This document shows positions 35,091 to 47,525 of a stretch of DNA of 64,000 nucleotides, in pieces. Positions within the stretch are counted from its first letter, which is position 1. Every line of letters begins with the position of its first letter. Location: positions 785,893,390-785,957,389 of the forward strand of contig CM048745.1 of assembly GCA_026315105.1 (NCBI GenBank), given 5' to 3'. Source of the DNA: Locusta migratoria (lineage: Eukaryota; Arthropoda; Insecta; Orthoptera; Acrididae). Under the pieces are notes generated by a model, which saw nothing but the letters and a program-made list of their open reading frames with translations, was not told the DNA's origin and did no database searches. The position numbers and the translations under genes are program-made.

Positions 35091-35604
35091 GTCATTTGCT
35101 ACTCACTCCATACCGTTCTAACTTCGAACTGCCACTTGTGGCATAGAAGAGTCCTCAAATTATAAGCAGAATATACTGTGTGTCCTGTGCAGCAAGCTGT
35201 CTTCGTATTTACGTAGTATCTTCGCATTTTCTGCCGGATACTAAAATCTAAGTGATTCAACATTTCGACGGTATAACTGTCCGTCATCTTCAGGAACCGT
35301 CACTGCGGCTGAGTCCCGCTGAATACTGATGCTAAACCGAAGTTCTGCTTGCACGGCGCATGCGTCGACCGTCACAGTTGCTGCCTTATAGACAGGGCTG
35401 GTGGCGCCGTTCCAAGTAGAACACGGCACAAAGATATATCGCACCCTCCGTTAATCAATCACTGGTGCTGACATCGTAGTCGAACATTGCAGTTTGATAT
35501 CCATGTCCTACTTAGAGGAAACCCATGTCTTTATTTATTTAGTTGTCCGTCAACCTGATTTCAGTCGCCTCTCTGTAAAAACTTTTTAAAAAAACCGGAT
35601 GTAT

Positions 35605-35807
35605 GTTCAAATGTTCAAATGTTTGTTAAGCTTATGGGACTTAACTACGGGGTCATCAGTCCCTAAACTTACAAACTACTTATGAACTACTTACGAACTA
35701 GGACGGCACAAATATCCATGCCCGAGGGGGGATTCGAACCCCCCGACCGTAGTGGCCGTGCAGACCGTGACTGGAGCGCCTCAGTCTTCTCGGCCACCGC
35801 GGCCGGC
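35605..35807 (-). mobile_element. tRNA-derived SINE, family 1
   Basis: Full-length minus-strand copy inside the Penelope-like element. Perfect 10 bp duplication ccggatgtat at 35595-35604 and 35808-35817. Confidence 0.95.
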
Positions 35808-35814
35808 CCGGATG

Positions 35815-36094
35815 TATTGGCTACTACGTGGTTCTCATCATATATCATCTTTAGTCCCATCGCTAAACGGTGTTCTGCTACCGCCGATTTTTCCAGCTGT
35901 AGTAGTCTCATGTGGCGTTAACGGTCCACGCATATATCTTGCACAGTGCTAATTGTACGGCCGAAGTATGTCTTGCCACACTGACAAGGTATTTTGTAAA
36001 CACCGTGTTTACTGAGTCCCAGGTCATGTTTGATGGAGCTAAGCAGTGCCCTAATCTTGGAAGGCGGACGCAAAACAGTCTTCAAGTTAAAACT
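35815..36094 (-). pseudogene. GIY-YIG endonuclease of the left Penelope-like copy
   Basis: Minus-strand translation gives KTVLRPPSKIRALL (36050-36090), then HGVYKIPCQCGKTYFGRTIS (35955-36005) and, after a stop, RLLQLEKSAVAEHR. G-V-Y followed by C-x-C-G-K-x-Y-x-G-x-T is the Penelope form of the GIY-YIG motif. It is continuous upstream with the reverse transcriptase linker. Confidence 0.8.
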
Positions 36095-37030
36095 TTATAT
36101 AAGTCTTATAATTTTGAAAGAGACGCCCCCAGAGTAAGAAATAAAGGCTAGAGCAATATAGTACTCTTCACGCACTTCTGGAGATGGCCCAAACTCCATA
36201 GCATTGTAAATCTGTTTTTCGGAGTTGCCAATTTCCTTTAAAACTGTCGTGAGATGTTCCAGTTTCGATGGTAAACTGTTCGCATCTGAAATAGCGCATG
36301 CTCTCCGATGTTCTAAGGACGCCGTTGCATTTGTATTGGAGATGGCAACCATTGGCTTGAAGATACCGATCAGTATCTGTACAGAACGTATCGTACGACC
36401 AATGTATGTCTTGCCACACGGATACAATGTCCCATGGTGCCATCACGTTTTGTATTCGCCATTACATCCAAAAGTGGAAGTTTCCCGTCACTTTCAACCT
36501 CCATAGCAAATCTAATGTTTGGATGAAGGGAATTAAAATCGTCCAAAAATCGACTGAGATTATCACGTCCGTAAGGTCAGATAAAAAAGATGTCGTCAGC
36601 GTATCTCCAAATAATACGTTGGTTGCAAAGCTGAAGTTCTTAAGGCCCTGAATTCAAAGTCTTCCATAGATAAGTTGGCGACTATGGGTGTAAAGAGCCG
36701 CCCATAGGCACTCCGTCCTTTTGCTCAAACAAGTTGCCACTGAAAGAAATACACGTGGACGTCACCTCAAGACCACGGAGCTTCACCACCACTTCATCCA
36801 GTTTTTCATTAATTAGACTCAAGGACTCTTTCACAGGCACCCGTGTGAAGAGGGATAAAACATAAAAGCTTATCAGTAAATCCGAAGGACCCAGCTTCAA
36901 GTACTTTAACCGTCTAATGAAATCCATCGAAATTGAGATGTGGATCCATCTTCATACGGGGTATCTTTGGTAGAGTGCTTGAGTATAATTCCTGAAAAAA
37001 CTGGACGAAAAGGTTGTGAAGCTATATAGG
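36095..37030 (-). pseudogene. Penelope-like reverse transcriptase
   Basis: Minus strand, N to C. Degenerate pre-palm sequence lies at 36930-37030. Then SDLLISFYVLSLFTRVPVKE at about 36840-36890, where the usual S-F-D-V has lost its catalytic Asp (D to Y). Next is QKDGVPMGGSLHP (usual form DGVAMGSPLSP) at about 36685-36720. IIWRYADDIFF follows near 36590, keeping the YADD box. After it come FLDDFNSLHPNIRF and GKLPLLDV. The linker RYLQANGCHLQ and LRTSESMR follows, then ISDANSLPSKLEHL, before the GIY-YIG part. Stops and frameshifts are frequent. The linker region carries an unexpected GIY-YIG-like insertion (see findings). Confidence 0.82.
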
Positions 37031-37410
37031 GCTCTAACCTTCATTCCTTCCGCTTGGGGCGTCTCTTTCAAAATTGGAAAAAAAAGTTTCAACGTCAATA
37101 CTGTTTTGCGTCCGCCTTCCAAGTTAAGGCACTGCTTGGTTCCTTCAAAGATGACCTAATACTCTGGAAACCCTGTGTTTACAAAATATCGTGTCAGTGT
37201 GGTAAGGCATACATCGGCCGTACGATATGCATTGTGCAAGGTAGATGCGTGAAACGTTGACGCCACGTGAGACTACTGCAGCCGGAAAAATCGGCAGTAA
37301 CAGAACACTGTTTAACGGAAGGACACAAGATGGTTTATGATGATACCCACATAGTAGGCAGTACCTCCGGTTCTTGGAACAGTGTTTGCAGTGAAGCAAT
37401 TAACACCAGG
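37031..37410 (+). pseudogene. GIY-YIG endonuclease of the right Penelope-like copy
   Basis: Plus-strand frame 37054-37260 gives CFASAFQVKALLGSFKDDL, then KPCVYKISCQCGKAYIGRTI. After a stop it continues RLLQPEKSAVTEHCLTEGHK. It is the same domain as at 35815-36094 but in opposite orientation, and it leads directly into the right terminal repeat. Confidence 0.82.
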
Positions 37411-37768
37411 TGAAGACAATTTAATAACTAGAGACATGGGTGTCCTCTTAGTAGGGCATGGAATCTACTATTAAATAATATCGAACTGCATTGTTCGATT
37501 ACGATTTCAGCACCAGTGATTGCCAAACGGTAGGTGCGATATATCGTTGTGCCGTGTTTCACTAGGGGCGGCGTCACCAGCCGAGTCTAGGAGATAGCAA
37601 CTGTGACGGGCTGCGCATGCGCCGTGTACGCCTGACGCCTATGTGGGACGCAGAACTGCATTTTAGCATCAGTATTCAACGGGACGCAGCAACAGCGACG
37701 GTTTCTGAAGATGACGGACAGTTTGTACTGTCGAAATATTGAATCAGTTATATTTTAGTATCTGACAG

Positions 37769-38466
37769 AAAGCCTGAAGAGACCACGAAGATTTATTACG
37801 CCGGGAAAGCTTACGAATGCCTTCATTATTCTCCAAGATCGTGGACTGCTTTCTGTGCCATTGCCTGTTTACGTCACACGCACACGGCTTTTGTATATTA
37901 ACAAGCCCCGAGCTGACGTGTTGCATAACCATCCGCATCTGTAAGCAATTCATCGCCTCAATTGAAAAAAAATATTAATGTTAATAATAATGATAATAAT
38001 AATAATTTCCTCCCCCAGTCTCTAGTTTGCCTTGCCTGTACCAATTTCGTAATAAATTTCCATTATCCCCTACCATGATACATGCCCGAAGGTTGTCTTG
38101 TTTTCATAGTTTTACCCCTCGTTTCCGTTGCTAATATCCTGTATTGCTTCTAACTCCATCAATAAACCAAGTATTAGGTAACGCATGTAGGGTTATTTTG
38201 TGCATTGAGCCGCCTATGTTTGCAACATACGTACATAACACAAGGAATGACAAGAATCACTACATTACCAGTAGTTGATATACTACCCGAGTCTATTGTT
38301 ACTGCTGGATGTGTTGAAACATTGCGGAAATCTGCTCCTTCTGTGATGCTGTTAATCAGTCTAAGGAATAGAAGCTCTGAGGATTCAATAATGGTTCAGT
38401 ATTGTCAGGTTCTGTGCTGGAGTGATCTGGAACATCTCTTCTGAAAAAACCAATAATGGTTGTATC
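37769..38466. other. No recognisable gene
   Basis: Moderately AT-rich with an (aat)n-like stretch near 37980. A 79-codon plus frame at 38205-38444 shows no domain. Confidence 0.5.
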
Positions 38467-38961
38467 AACTCTATTAGCTTCCAAAATGAAATACTAATAT
38501 CGCACATTAATAATTTATTCAATGAAGTCCGGTTTCGGTGAACTGTGTCACCATCATGTATTCACATATATGTTTTACAAGCTGGTCATCTTGTTAAAAA
38601 AATGCGTATAAAATATTAAGTGCAACATTACACTTAGACACTACATAAAAATGTACAAGTTAGAAACATGACAGCTTACAAAATTTATTTGCGTTTTTTA
38701 TAAGATGTCATGTTCTTAATTTGTGCATTTTTATATCGTGACTAATTGAAATGTTGCACTTATTATTTTATACCCATTGTTTAACAAGATGACCAGCTTG
38801 TAAAATATATATGTGACCATATGATGGTGACACAGTTCACCGAAACCAGTCGTCATTGAATAAATTACTAATGTGAGATCTTGGCATTTCATTTTGAAAA
38901 CTATAAAACGATCAGATCGCCTGCAAACCCGACTATGTCAGGTAATCTTAACTCTATTAGC
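38467..38961. repeat. Long hairpin (fold-back) element B
   Basis: Bases 38482 to about 38680 pair with about 38698-38896 around a short centre at 38689, giving arms of about 200 bp and almost no loop. The 12-mer aactctattagc lies at 38467-38478, 3 bp from the left arm, and again at 38950-38961, 53 bp from the right arm. This repeats the layout of element A: a 12 bp duplication with an unpaired tail on one side. Motif ggtttcggtgaactgtgtca lies near each end. Confidence 0.8.
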
Positions 38962-39874
38962 ATTTTATCTGTGCCTGTGGCACCCAAGCGAAATTTTGTT
39001 CACACTACGTCACACATTGTACCGATCAACAAGATTTCATTGTCTCTGAATTCCATATTCGTCATACCCTTTGGCCTCCCTCCGTTACGAAAATTGAGTA
39101 TTACAACTTACGCTGTGTGCACGAAATCCAGTGTGGCCACATCCTCCGCAAATATGCATACGGAGTGAATAGCTACTTGTGGCAGCACGCTGATTCAGTT
39201 TTCCCCGGGAATAATTTTGCAGCACCTGTGTCTTTGTCAGTCGGGACTACTGTAAATTCATATCTCTTTGTGTACTAAGAGAATCATGTGACGCGACTAC
39301 ATATAGTTCGTCAGACTTATTTTCGTTGTCTTAGGACACGATTAAGTATGTAATTGAAGAGTTGTACTGGGAAATTATAACGAAATAAAGCAGGCAGCAG
39401 GGATATGGAAATCAAACGAAGAATAGTTTCACCACCTATTCCACTGAGAATGTCACGTTCTTCTAGAGTGAACAACAGCTATAGCCCTTTATCACTAGAA
39501 TCTATGAGTTATCAGTCACCAGAGCTAACATTCAGTAATATTTTTTATTTGCATAGGGCAGGAACTTTGTAGGTCAACAATTTCAAAAATTTTATATGTA
39601 TGCTGCATAGAAAATTTTTAGAGATCTTAATCAAAGCGCAGAGATGAGTGCAACTGTGCCACAAGTACTGCCCAAATTGCTTGAACACTAACATTAGTCA
39701 CCGAAGCATGTGGTCGATAAAAAGGTCTTTTCTCTGACTACCACGATTGAACAGATGTTTTAAGTTCTCTTAACTCCTCTCTGATATGGATCCTATAAAT
39801 TTTTATTTAGCATGAATAACTGTGTCTAAATTTCTTATTTCTTCTACACTAATGTCAGATGCACTCACATTTCA
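38962..39874. other. No recognisable gene
   Basis: AT-rich. A 95-codon plus frame at 38881-39168 overlaps the hairpin arm and has no domain. Confidence 0.5.
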
Positions 39875-39876
39875 TA

Positions 39877-41273
39877 CACTACTGGCCATTAAAATTGCTA
39901 CCCCGAGAAGAAATGCAGATCATAAACGGGTATTCATTGAACATATATATTATACTAGAACTCACATGTGATTACATTTTCACGAAGTTTGGGTGCATAG
40001 ATCCCGACAAATCAGTACCCACCACAACCACCTCTGGCCATAGTAACGGCCTTGATACACCTGGACACTGAGTAAAACGGAGCTTGGATGGCGTGTACAG
40101 GTACAGATGTTCATGCAGCTTCAACACGATACCACATTTCATCAAGAGTAGTGACTGGCGTATTGTGATGAGCCAGTTGCTCGGCCACCATTGAACAGAC
40201 GTTTTCCGTTGGTGAGAGGTATGTGGAATGTGCTAGCAAGGGGCAGCATTCGAACATTTTCTGTATCCAGAAACGCCCCTACAGGACCTGCAACATGCGG
40301 ACGTGCATTATCCTGCTGAAATGCAGGGTTTCGCAGGCTTGGAATGAAGGATAGAACCACGGGTCGTAACACATCTGAAATGTAACAGCCACTGTTCAAA
40401 GTGCAGTCGATGCGAACAAAGAGGTAACCGAGACGTATAACCAATGGCACCCCTTTCCATCACGCCGAGTGATACGACAGTATGGAGATGACGGATACAC
40501 GCTTCCCATGTGCGTTCACCGCGATGTCGCCAAACACGGATGCCACTATTATGATGCTATAAACAGAACCTCGATTATTCCGAAAAATTCGTGCACCCAG
40601 GTTCGTCGTTGCATACACCATCACAGGCACTCCTGTCGGTGATGCAGCGTCAAGGGTAACCACAGCCATGGTCTTCGAGCTGATAGCCCATGCTGCTGCA
40701 AATGCTGTCGAACTGTTCGTGCAGATGGTTGTTGTCTTGCAAACGTACCCATCTGTTGATTCAGGGATGGAGACGTGGCTGCACGATCCGTTACAGCCAT
40801 GTGGATATGATGCCTGACATCTCGACTGTTATAATGATACGAGGCCGTTGGGATCTAGTACGGCGTTCTGTATTGCCTTCCTGAACCCACCGATTCCATA
40901 TTCTGCTAACAGTCATTGGATCGCGACCAACGCGAGCAGCAATGTCGTCATGTTATAAACCGCAATCGCGATAGGTTACAATCCGACCGTTATCAAAGTA
41001 GGAAACGTGATGTTACGCATTTCTCCTCCTTACACGAGGCATCACAACAACGTTTCACCAGGTAGCGCCGGTCCACTGCTGTTTGTGTATGAGAAATCTG
41101 TTGGAAACTTTCCTTATGTCAGCGTGTTGTAGATGTCGCCACCGGCGCCAACCTAGTATAAATACTCTGAAAAGCTAATCACTTGCATATCACAGTATCT
41201 CCTTCCTGTCGATTAAATTTCGCGTCTGTTGCACGTCATCTTCGTGCTGTAGCAATTTTAATGGCCTGTAGTG
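39877..41273 (-). mobile_element. Tc1-like transposon, end to end, transposase broken
   Basis: The ends are inverted repeats of about 24 bp (cactactggccattaaaatt at left, its near-complement at right). TA sits on both sides (39875-39876 and 41274-41275), the Tc1/mariner target duplication. Length is 1397 bp. The transposase reads on the minus strand. The clearest frame, 40142-40450, gives LNSGCYISDVLRPVVLSF and AFQQDNARPHVAG, with the second catalytic Asp. A frameshift near 40235 precedes LSPTENVCSMVAEQLAHH, where the third acidic residue (Glu) is kept, followed by TLDEMWYRVEAA. N-terminal parts are spread over broken frames to about 41040. Non-functional. Confidence 0.9.
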
Positions 41274-41275
41274 TA

Positions 41276-44200
41276 CATTATTCTGAATTATCTCAATACT
41301 TACATAATAAATATTTATCTATAACTAATTGCATTGTAAATACAAGTTTATAGTTGGCAGAGAGAACTTTTGCAACTGTTTCGGGCTGTGATTACACTAT
41401 ATTTTCAAACAGTTCTCAAGAAAGTCACAAATATCTCCAGATTCAGATTTAAATCCTTCAATGAAGTCACTTTACTGGGAGAATACAGAACGTCTGATTT
41501 TAGTTAATTAATTGATTTGCTAAGATGTTGCAAGTCACAAGCTTCGGAACTTTTTCCACGTTTATATAGTAAGTAATGCTTAACCTAAGCCTCATATGAT
41601 CAGGCCAAAACAGAACTCGTGTTACTCCACACACAAAAGACATTATTTACAGTCCTAGATTTGAATGTAGAGAAAGATGAGGCGTTTGCGGAGCAGATCG
41701 TCCCACAGTGGTCTATGGGAAAATACTCTGCAATATTAAGTGAAGCACTTGCAGCATACAAGCACTGTTGTAAATTGGATGTAATTATAAGCGTACACCT
41801 ATGAGTGTGGGGTGTTGTGTCAAGATATTTTTCATAGAATTTGTGACTTGTATTAATTTTTTGTTTGATTTTTGTATTATATTTTTCTCTTTGAAATTCC
41901 TGACTTGTAATTATTTTTTTATTCTTATAGTTTTCCATTTGTAAATCGTGTTTATTGTGAAAAATAATAAATAAATAACCTGGATACAGAAGTTGTTTAT
42001 TTTTAGTGATAAACATCTGTATTATTCTCAAAATCATAAGCATTCCTACTATGATTAGAGAATAGTATTAAATGTAGTAGAAAATATTAAATTCTTTCGA
42101 AAATTTTCCATTCATCAGAAATTCAAGTTTAAAGTCAGTAGTCCTCTTTCTCCTGACAGCTATCAATAGCTTATAGAATTTAAAATACAATAGTGAATAT
42201 TTCTTTATGTAAAAAGTTTATATCTGAGTTCCTGTAATGTTTCCTAGTCAACAGGTGAATTTGTGTTCTTTCAGTTGAAACTGTTTTTATTATTTAAACA
42301 CTATACTATTAACCTCATCACATACAGAGGAACATTTTCCAGTAGGTGTAAAGCAAGCATTAGTTGTACGTATATTTAAAGAATGAAAGGTGTTGGAATC
42401 CACCTAATTTGATGGTTGTAATTACTTTAGTCCCAGTTTATGACCTATCAAAATATTCTGTGTGTCACAGAAAACTTTCAAATGAAAATTTGAGAATACT
42501 GACATTGCTTGTTCTGTACTGAAAATATAACACCAGGAATTTCATCATTATTTTGTTTTAATTGTGACAGTTTTTGTCTGAAAAAAAAGGAAAATAAAAT
42601 CAATGTAGTTTCTAAAAGTAGTTAGTGTTTGTCACTGTGTACGTAATTTATTAAGACAGAGTTCGTATTTATCTGACCAAATGAACACTGAATGATTCAT
42701 TTATATATTCTTGCCAATATTTTGCTCTTAGGTAAAAAAAAAAATTCTCCATCATTATCCTCTGAAGGCTCCTTTCTTTATCAAAAATACTCAAAATATG
42801 CGTTAAATAAAATGCAACTAGTTTCATACTTTGTAGGTGGTCTTTGTTTTCAGACTGAATCTTTCACTTTGCAGCAGAGTATGCCTTGTTTGTGACTTCT
42901 TGGCAGATGATAGTTGTTTGAAGAACTGAAACCTTAATCCAGAATGTTCTCAGTCATGGAGAATATTATTTCTTTCTGATGGTTATGTGATAGCTAGTAT
43001 GTAACCAGTAATGGATTTCATTGCACTTCAGAGATAGAAATTACTACTTTGAGTTTACACTTGTGATTCCTGTATATGTTATTTTACAGAGATTGTTAAG
43101 ATTCTAATTGTCATTCATAGTTCGTATAATTTTTGATACAAATGATGAAAAAGGTTGTGATGAGACATATAATGATGACCTTTAGATAATTTTATGTATT
43201 ACCTAATATATAGTTTCCTCAGCAGGAAAATAAGCTCTGGAATCTCATTCATTATTTCCAGCTTTCTAAAACTGGCAATTCAATAATAATGAACAGATCT
43301 TAAAATTTGCTTCCATGTATGTACCTGGACATTTTGTGTTGTGGGAAGCTGTTGTATAACTTCTATTACATTATCCTTTGACATCAACAGTCACCATACA
43401 CAACAAAATATTACGAAATACTTATAAACTGCCTGGCTAATTAAATTTTTGACAAAAAACGCGTTTTGCACACTCCATAAACGTTATTTGATGAGAAACA
43501 CCTAATCAACATTTGCTTCTGTATGAAACAATTATTGTAGAGTAGTCTATTAGATATGTGGTATTATTCTTTTAGATTTATGCAAGGATGAATTGAACTT
43601 TGAAGTAATTGTTTCTGTTTTATATTTGAATTTTTTGTTGTTTTAGCCTTAGTACTTATAACAAAAAGTAGTTATAAGTTTGATTTTCATATAGTTTTGA
43701 GAATAAAAAAATATCAGATACTGATCAATTTTAAAAATTTTAAATTTCATTTTAATATACAATTATACAATCTATCTTTGCTTATAAAAATTTCTTTACG
43801 AGCCATTTACCATCTGAATTAAATATATAATATACAGAGTCTCCTCAGCAACATTATTTATCATAGTAACAATAACGAGAGTTTAACATAAAATTTCATA
43901 TTTATAATTTTTAATTATTAACAGTGTGAAGAAAAATGGAAAATGTATAATATGAATATTAAAAGTGGCTTGATTTTAGTTGACTCTGCTGTGTTATATT
44001 TTTGTTAAATACAAAAAGAAATAGTAGCATTAACGTTACTTTTCCAAGCTCATAATAGTGTATCAAATTCAATGGTATGATTTAGAATTTAATTGGCATT
44101 CTGAGAAACCATATTGGATGCTTGAAACTATAACAAATCAGTACTTCATGAAATGAACACAAATTCTGATATCTAAATGGATGTGCTTTGTATCACTCAG

Positions 44201-47200
44201 ATAACACAAAAACTAAACTATAGTTGAACAGTTTTATTTCTATAACACAAATATACTCTAAATTCATGATATAAATTGCAAATGTGCATAATGAAAAGTA
44301 CAACAATAGGAGGCTGTCAATAATGACTGCCTCCAAAAAGCTTACTTTTCATAATTCTGTAAATAACTATGTTATGTTTGCTTTTATACAACAATTTTAA
44401 CCACAATAACAAAATTTCAATATGACCATACAGCCACTTCTTATCATATATCATTTCAGAAATAACAGTACACAAATTTGTAAAACAATTTTCTCACACA
44501 ACTTTCTTAAAAAGTATTTTATGAACATGGATTTTGTGCTTTAACTGGAACACAACATATCCAGCTAACATATTGACAGTAAGATGTTTTATATACCAGT
44601 AATCAGAGCACAGGAACTTGCATATATATTTCAGATATATAAGATGCTTCTTTAGAATATAACAAAGCACATTTATTCCTCATGTGACTGTGTTTCAGTC
44701 TATCATTGTCTTAATTCAGCAAGAATAACAAAATATGGCTGAAGCACCATAAGAGTCATACACTCTTTCAATTCTTGTGGAAGGCTTATAAAATATCAGT
44801 GTCATTAATTCAGTTTAAATTTGATAAGTAACTGATTTTTCTCTTTAAGTATATTCTTCCCAGTTAAGTGAGAACTTGTCATTTATATCCAACAGATATT
44901 AGAGTGCTACAGCTGATAGTCATTGTTCCTGCTGAACATAAAATAAAAGGGACAATAGAAGCTGCACAATAATTGATCTAGTGGGGTAGTGGGTGATTTT
45001 TGAGTGCTGCTAGTAATTAACATAATGACCATTCTGGTATGTCTTGCATTGTTATGATATAAATAAATAATATAGACTATTGTTCATGGTTTTTTTATGT
45101 GAGTCATTTGGAGTCCACAAATGGCAGCAATAGATAAGTGTCTGTAAATAATTAAAGTTTGAAATTTAAGTTTTTGTATTATGTTTCTGTGTTGACAAAG
45201 CTGTGTTTTGTAAGAGATTTGCTACCTTGTTCTATAACCATCAGTATCTAAAATGCAGAAAAAGCCATCTCTGCTTCTTTTTATATTAATGATCCCTTTC
45301 AAAAGTTAAAAAAATATTCTTGGTTGGTTTACAGGCTACAGTGTTCTATAATGCAATAGGATTTTAAATTATAAGTTAACCAGAAGAAACTGTTATAAAA
45401 TAAATTAATAATTTAAATAAGACTTCTTCATATATGATAGAATGATTATTTGGAGCTGTTAATGGGCTAATTTCCAGTAAAATATTTGTTACCAAAATCT
45501 CTGAGTGTGAAATGATATTTTTGCATCATCTTAATATTCATAACTGACTGCAGAATTTACTTGAAAACAATAGATCATTTTAGTTTAAAGATGTATTAAG
45601 GAATTTTTCTCCTATTAGAATTTACATTATTTATTTTGTCCTAAAATTTATGTCTCAAAGATCAATCCTGAAAATATCTGTTCTCTTGAGATGGTAATAA
45701 ATGATATGATCTTACAAAAATCTGATTTCTAATGATTTCTCTAGTAAATTATTGATATTTTATATTGAAACAAATAAATTACTGAGAAGCCATAGCAGAA
45801 ACCTCTGTATTATTATTAAATAAGTAAAATATTGTCTTTGTGAAAACTACCTGATCACTAAGGCATGTGTTTGTTGTATTAAATGACCCATGGATAATAA
45901 AAATGAAAATAATATAGTGCAATTTCGACACTATAATGCTGTTTGCTTCTTATCTGATCATGGAGGAGAAAAATAGTAGCTTTCAGGATAAAAATATAGT
46001 GGAGAGAAATGTGAGAAAGCTTCAAGAAAGAGTTTACTTATGTAATCAGTTAATTTTCACAATTACTCCATTTTACCTATGAAGGCAGTTTATTTTTTAC
46101 AATTATTATTAAATATATAACTCTTTTATAAACAAGAGATTTTTGGTCTAATCTATTAATTTGTAAATTAGATTTTCTATACCCTTTATATTGGTGCAAT
46201 TTTAGTAGTCTTTCAAGCTGATGAATATATAATGAAGGTCTGAAAAATGTAAGAAATTTATTATAAAAAGGAATGGTTTTTATTTAATACCCTTTGCATT
46301 GCAAGAGCTTGATAATGTTTAATCAACTTTCATAGTTTTGCTAGTTGATTGTATTAATAATTGATGCTCTCTGACAACATACTGTTGTCAATTGAAAGTA
46401 AAAATGGCAATGACTCTTTTTTGTAGCTGAATGTACATCATGAAGTTCCTGGGCTGTGAAACGTATACTCTTTTAGGTTTAAATATTACATAAAAGTAAC
46501 TAAAATAAGAAATGAAGAAAGCTACATTCCTCACGATGTTCTCAAAATTTAATTTCAAAATAAGGAAATTTGAGAACAAAAGGAAAAAAGAAGACAATAA
46601 ACTTGTACTTTACATCTTAACTATTGAATTCTTTTCACAAGTTATTAGAACTCTATGCCAGAACATCTTAGAACCTTGGAACTTATTGTATGTTTTCCAC
46701 AATAACATTTATTCGTTTTTAAATGCTGTGTATACATATAGTTTTATATACAAAGGTACATATACTGCAAATGAAGCACCACACAGAGGGATAACTCTTT
46801 AAAAAATATTTTTCACTCAATGCTGGGAGTCTCATTAAAAATCTCTTGGCGATGCTGTGTTCACAAGCAGAGCCCCAAGCAACCAACTTTGCAACAAAGC
46901 GCCTTCTAAACAAGAATGCAAGATAACAGACAACACGGACCGGAGAGCATCGTTGCTAATCGAACGGGTCGGCACAATATTTAACTGTGAACCGGAATCA
47001 AATATTACATCAAACAGAGTGCATATATATATTTTTTTGCCAAATTTTACTTTTTAAGGACATTATATATTCTTTTGGCAGTTAATCACCCATGGAATAT
47101 TGTCAGATTCCTGGTGTGTATCACAGAAAATAATTTAACATTTTTTTTTTAATTATTATTATTATTAGATACCTCTATACATAATTTTTACATATCATCC

Positions 47201-47525
47201 GACGGTGGATTACAAAGAGTACAGTTCTTTTATGACACCCAGGAAGATCTTTGTTTTTTTTCTGGATTATTTAAAATACTTATCTGAAAGTTTATTTTTA
47301 TTTTTTTAAGTTAACGAGAGAACAGCATAGAAGTCGATGGAGGATTCGCCGGCTGTCGCAGCCGGTCAGTCGTCCACTGTGGAGTGTCGTTGCGAAAGAG
47401 ACGCCGCTGCTCGGTCGGAGAGTGGACGTTGGTCCCGTGCTCGGCCACGAGGGGCGCGGCTAGCGCGCGCCGCGCCGGCGCCGGCGCATGCGCAGTGGGG
47501 GTCGGCCGGCCGGCCGGCGCTCCTG
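41276..47525. other. AT-rich block free of recognisable transposons; possible long 3' UTR
   Basis: Over 6 kb of very AT-rich sequence without any of the SINE, LINE or DNA-transposon families that crowd the rest of the window. It lies just downstream of the stop codon of the minus-strand exon at 47526-47902. Reverse-strand poly(A)-signal strings (tttatt on the plus strand) occur at about 47283-47295, again near 46275, 46085 and 45628, and further left. A long neuronal-type 3' UTR would explain the lack of insertions, but transcript evidence is needed. Confidence 0.4.
41640..41807 (+). CDS. Possible terminal exon, unknown product
   Basis: A short plus-strand frame stands out in base composition from its AT-rich surroundings. 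It reads VEKDEAFAEQIVPQWSMGKY and then ILSEALAAYKHCC before a stop at 41802-41804. A possible splice acceptor (ttatttacag) lies just before it at about 41641-41650. Poly(A)-signal strings (aataaataaataa) lie at about 41966-41980. I do not recognise the protein. It could be a real last exon, a processed-pseudogene remnant, or chance. Confidence 0.25.

Larger units (their letters stand above)
35231..37768. mobile_element. Composite Penelope-like element with inverted terminal repeats
   Basis: Arms 35231-35530 and 37432-37768 are inverted copies of about 300 bp. Inside, the left part (35815 to about 37030) reads on the minus strand as GIY-YIG endonuclease preceded by reverse transcriptase. The right part (about 37030-37410) reads on the plus strand as a second GIY-YIG end. 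The two partial copies therefore meet head to head, each running out into its own terminal repeat, an arrangement known for Penelope-like elements. A SINE sits in the left copy. All coding parts are broken. Confidence 0.8.

Noticed and set aside
39859..40071. 70-codon plus-strand frame
   Set aside because: It crosses the left terminal repeat of the Tc1-like element, antisense to the transposase.
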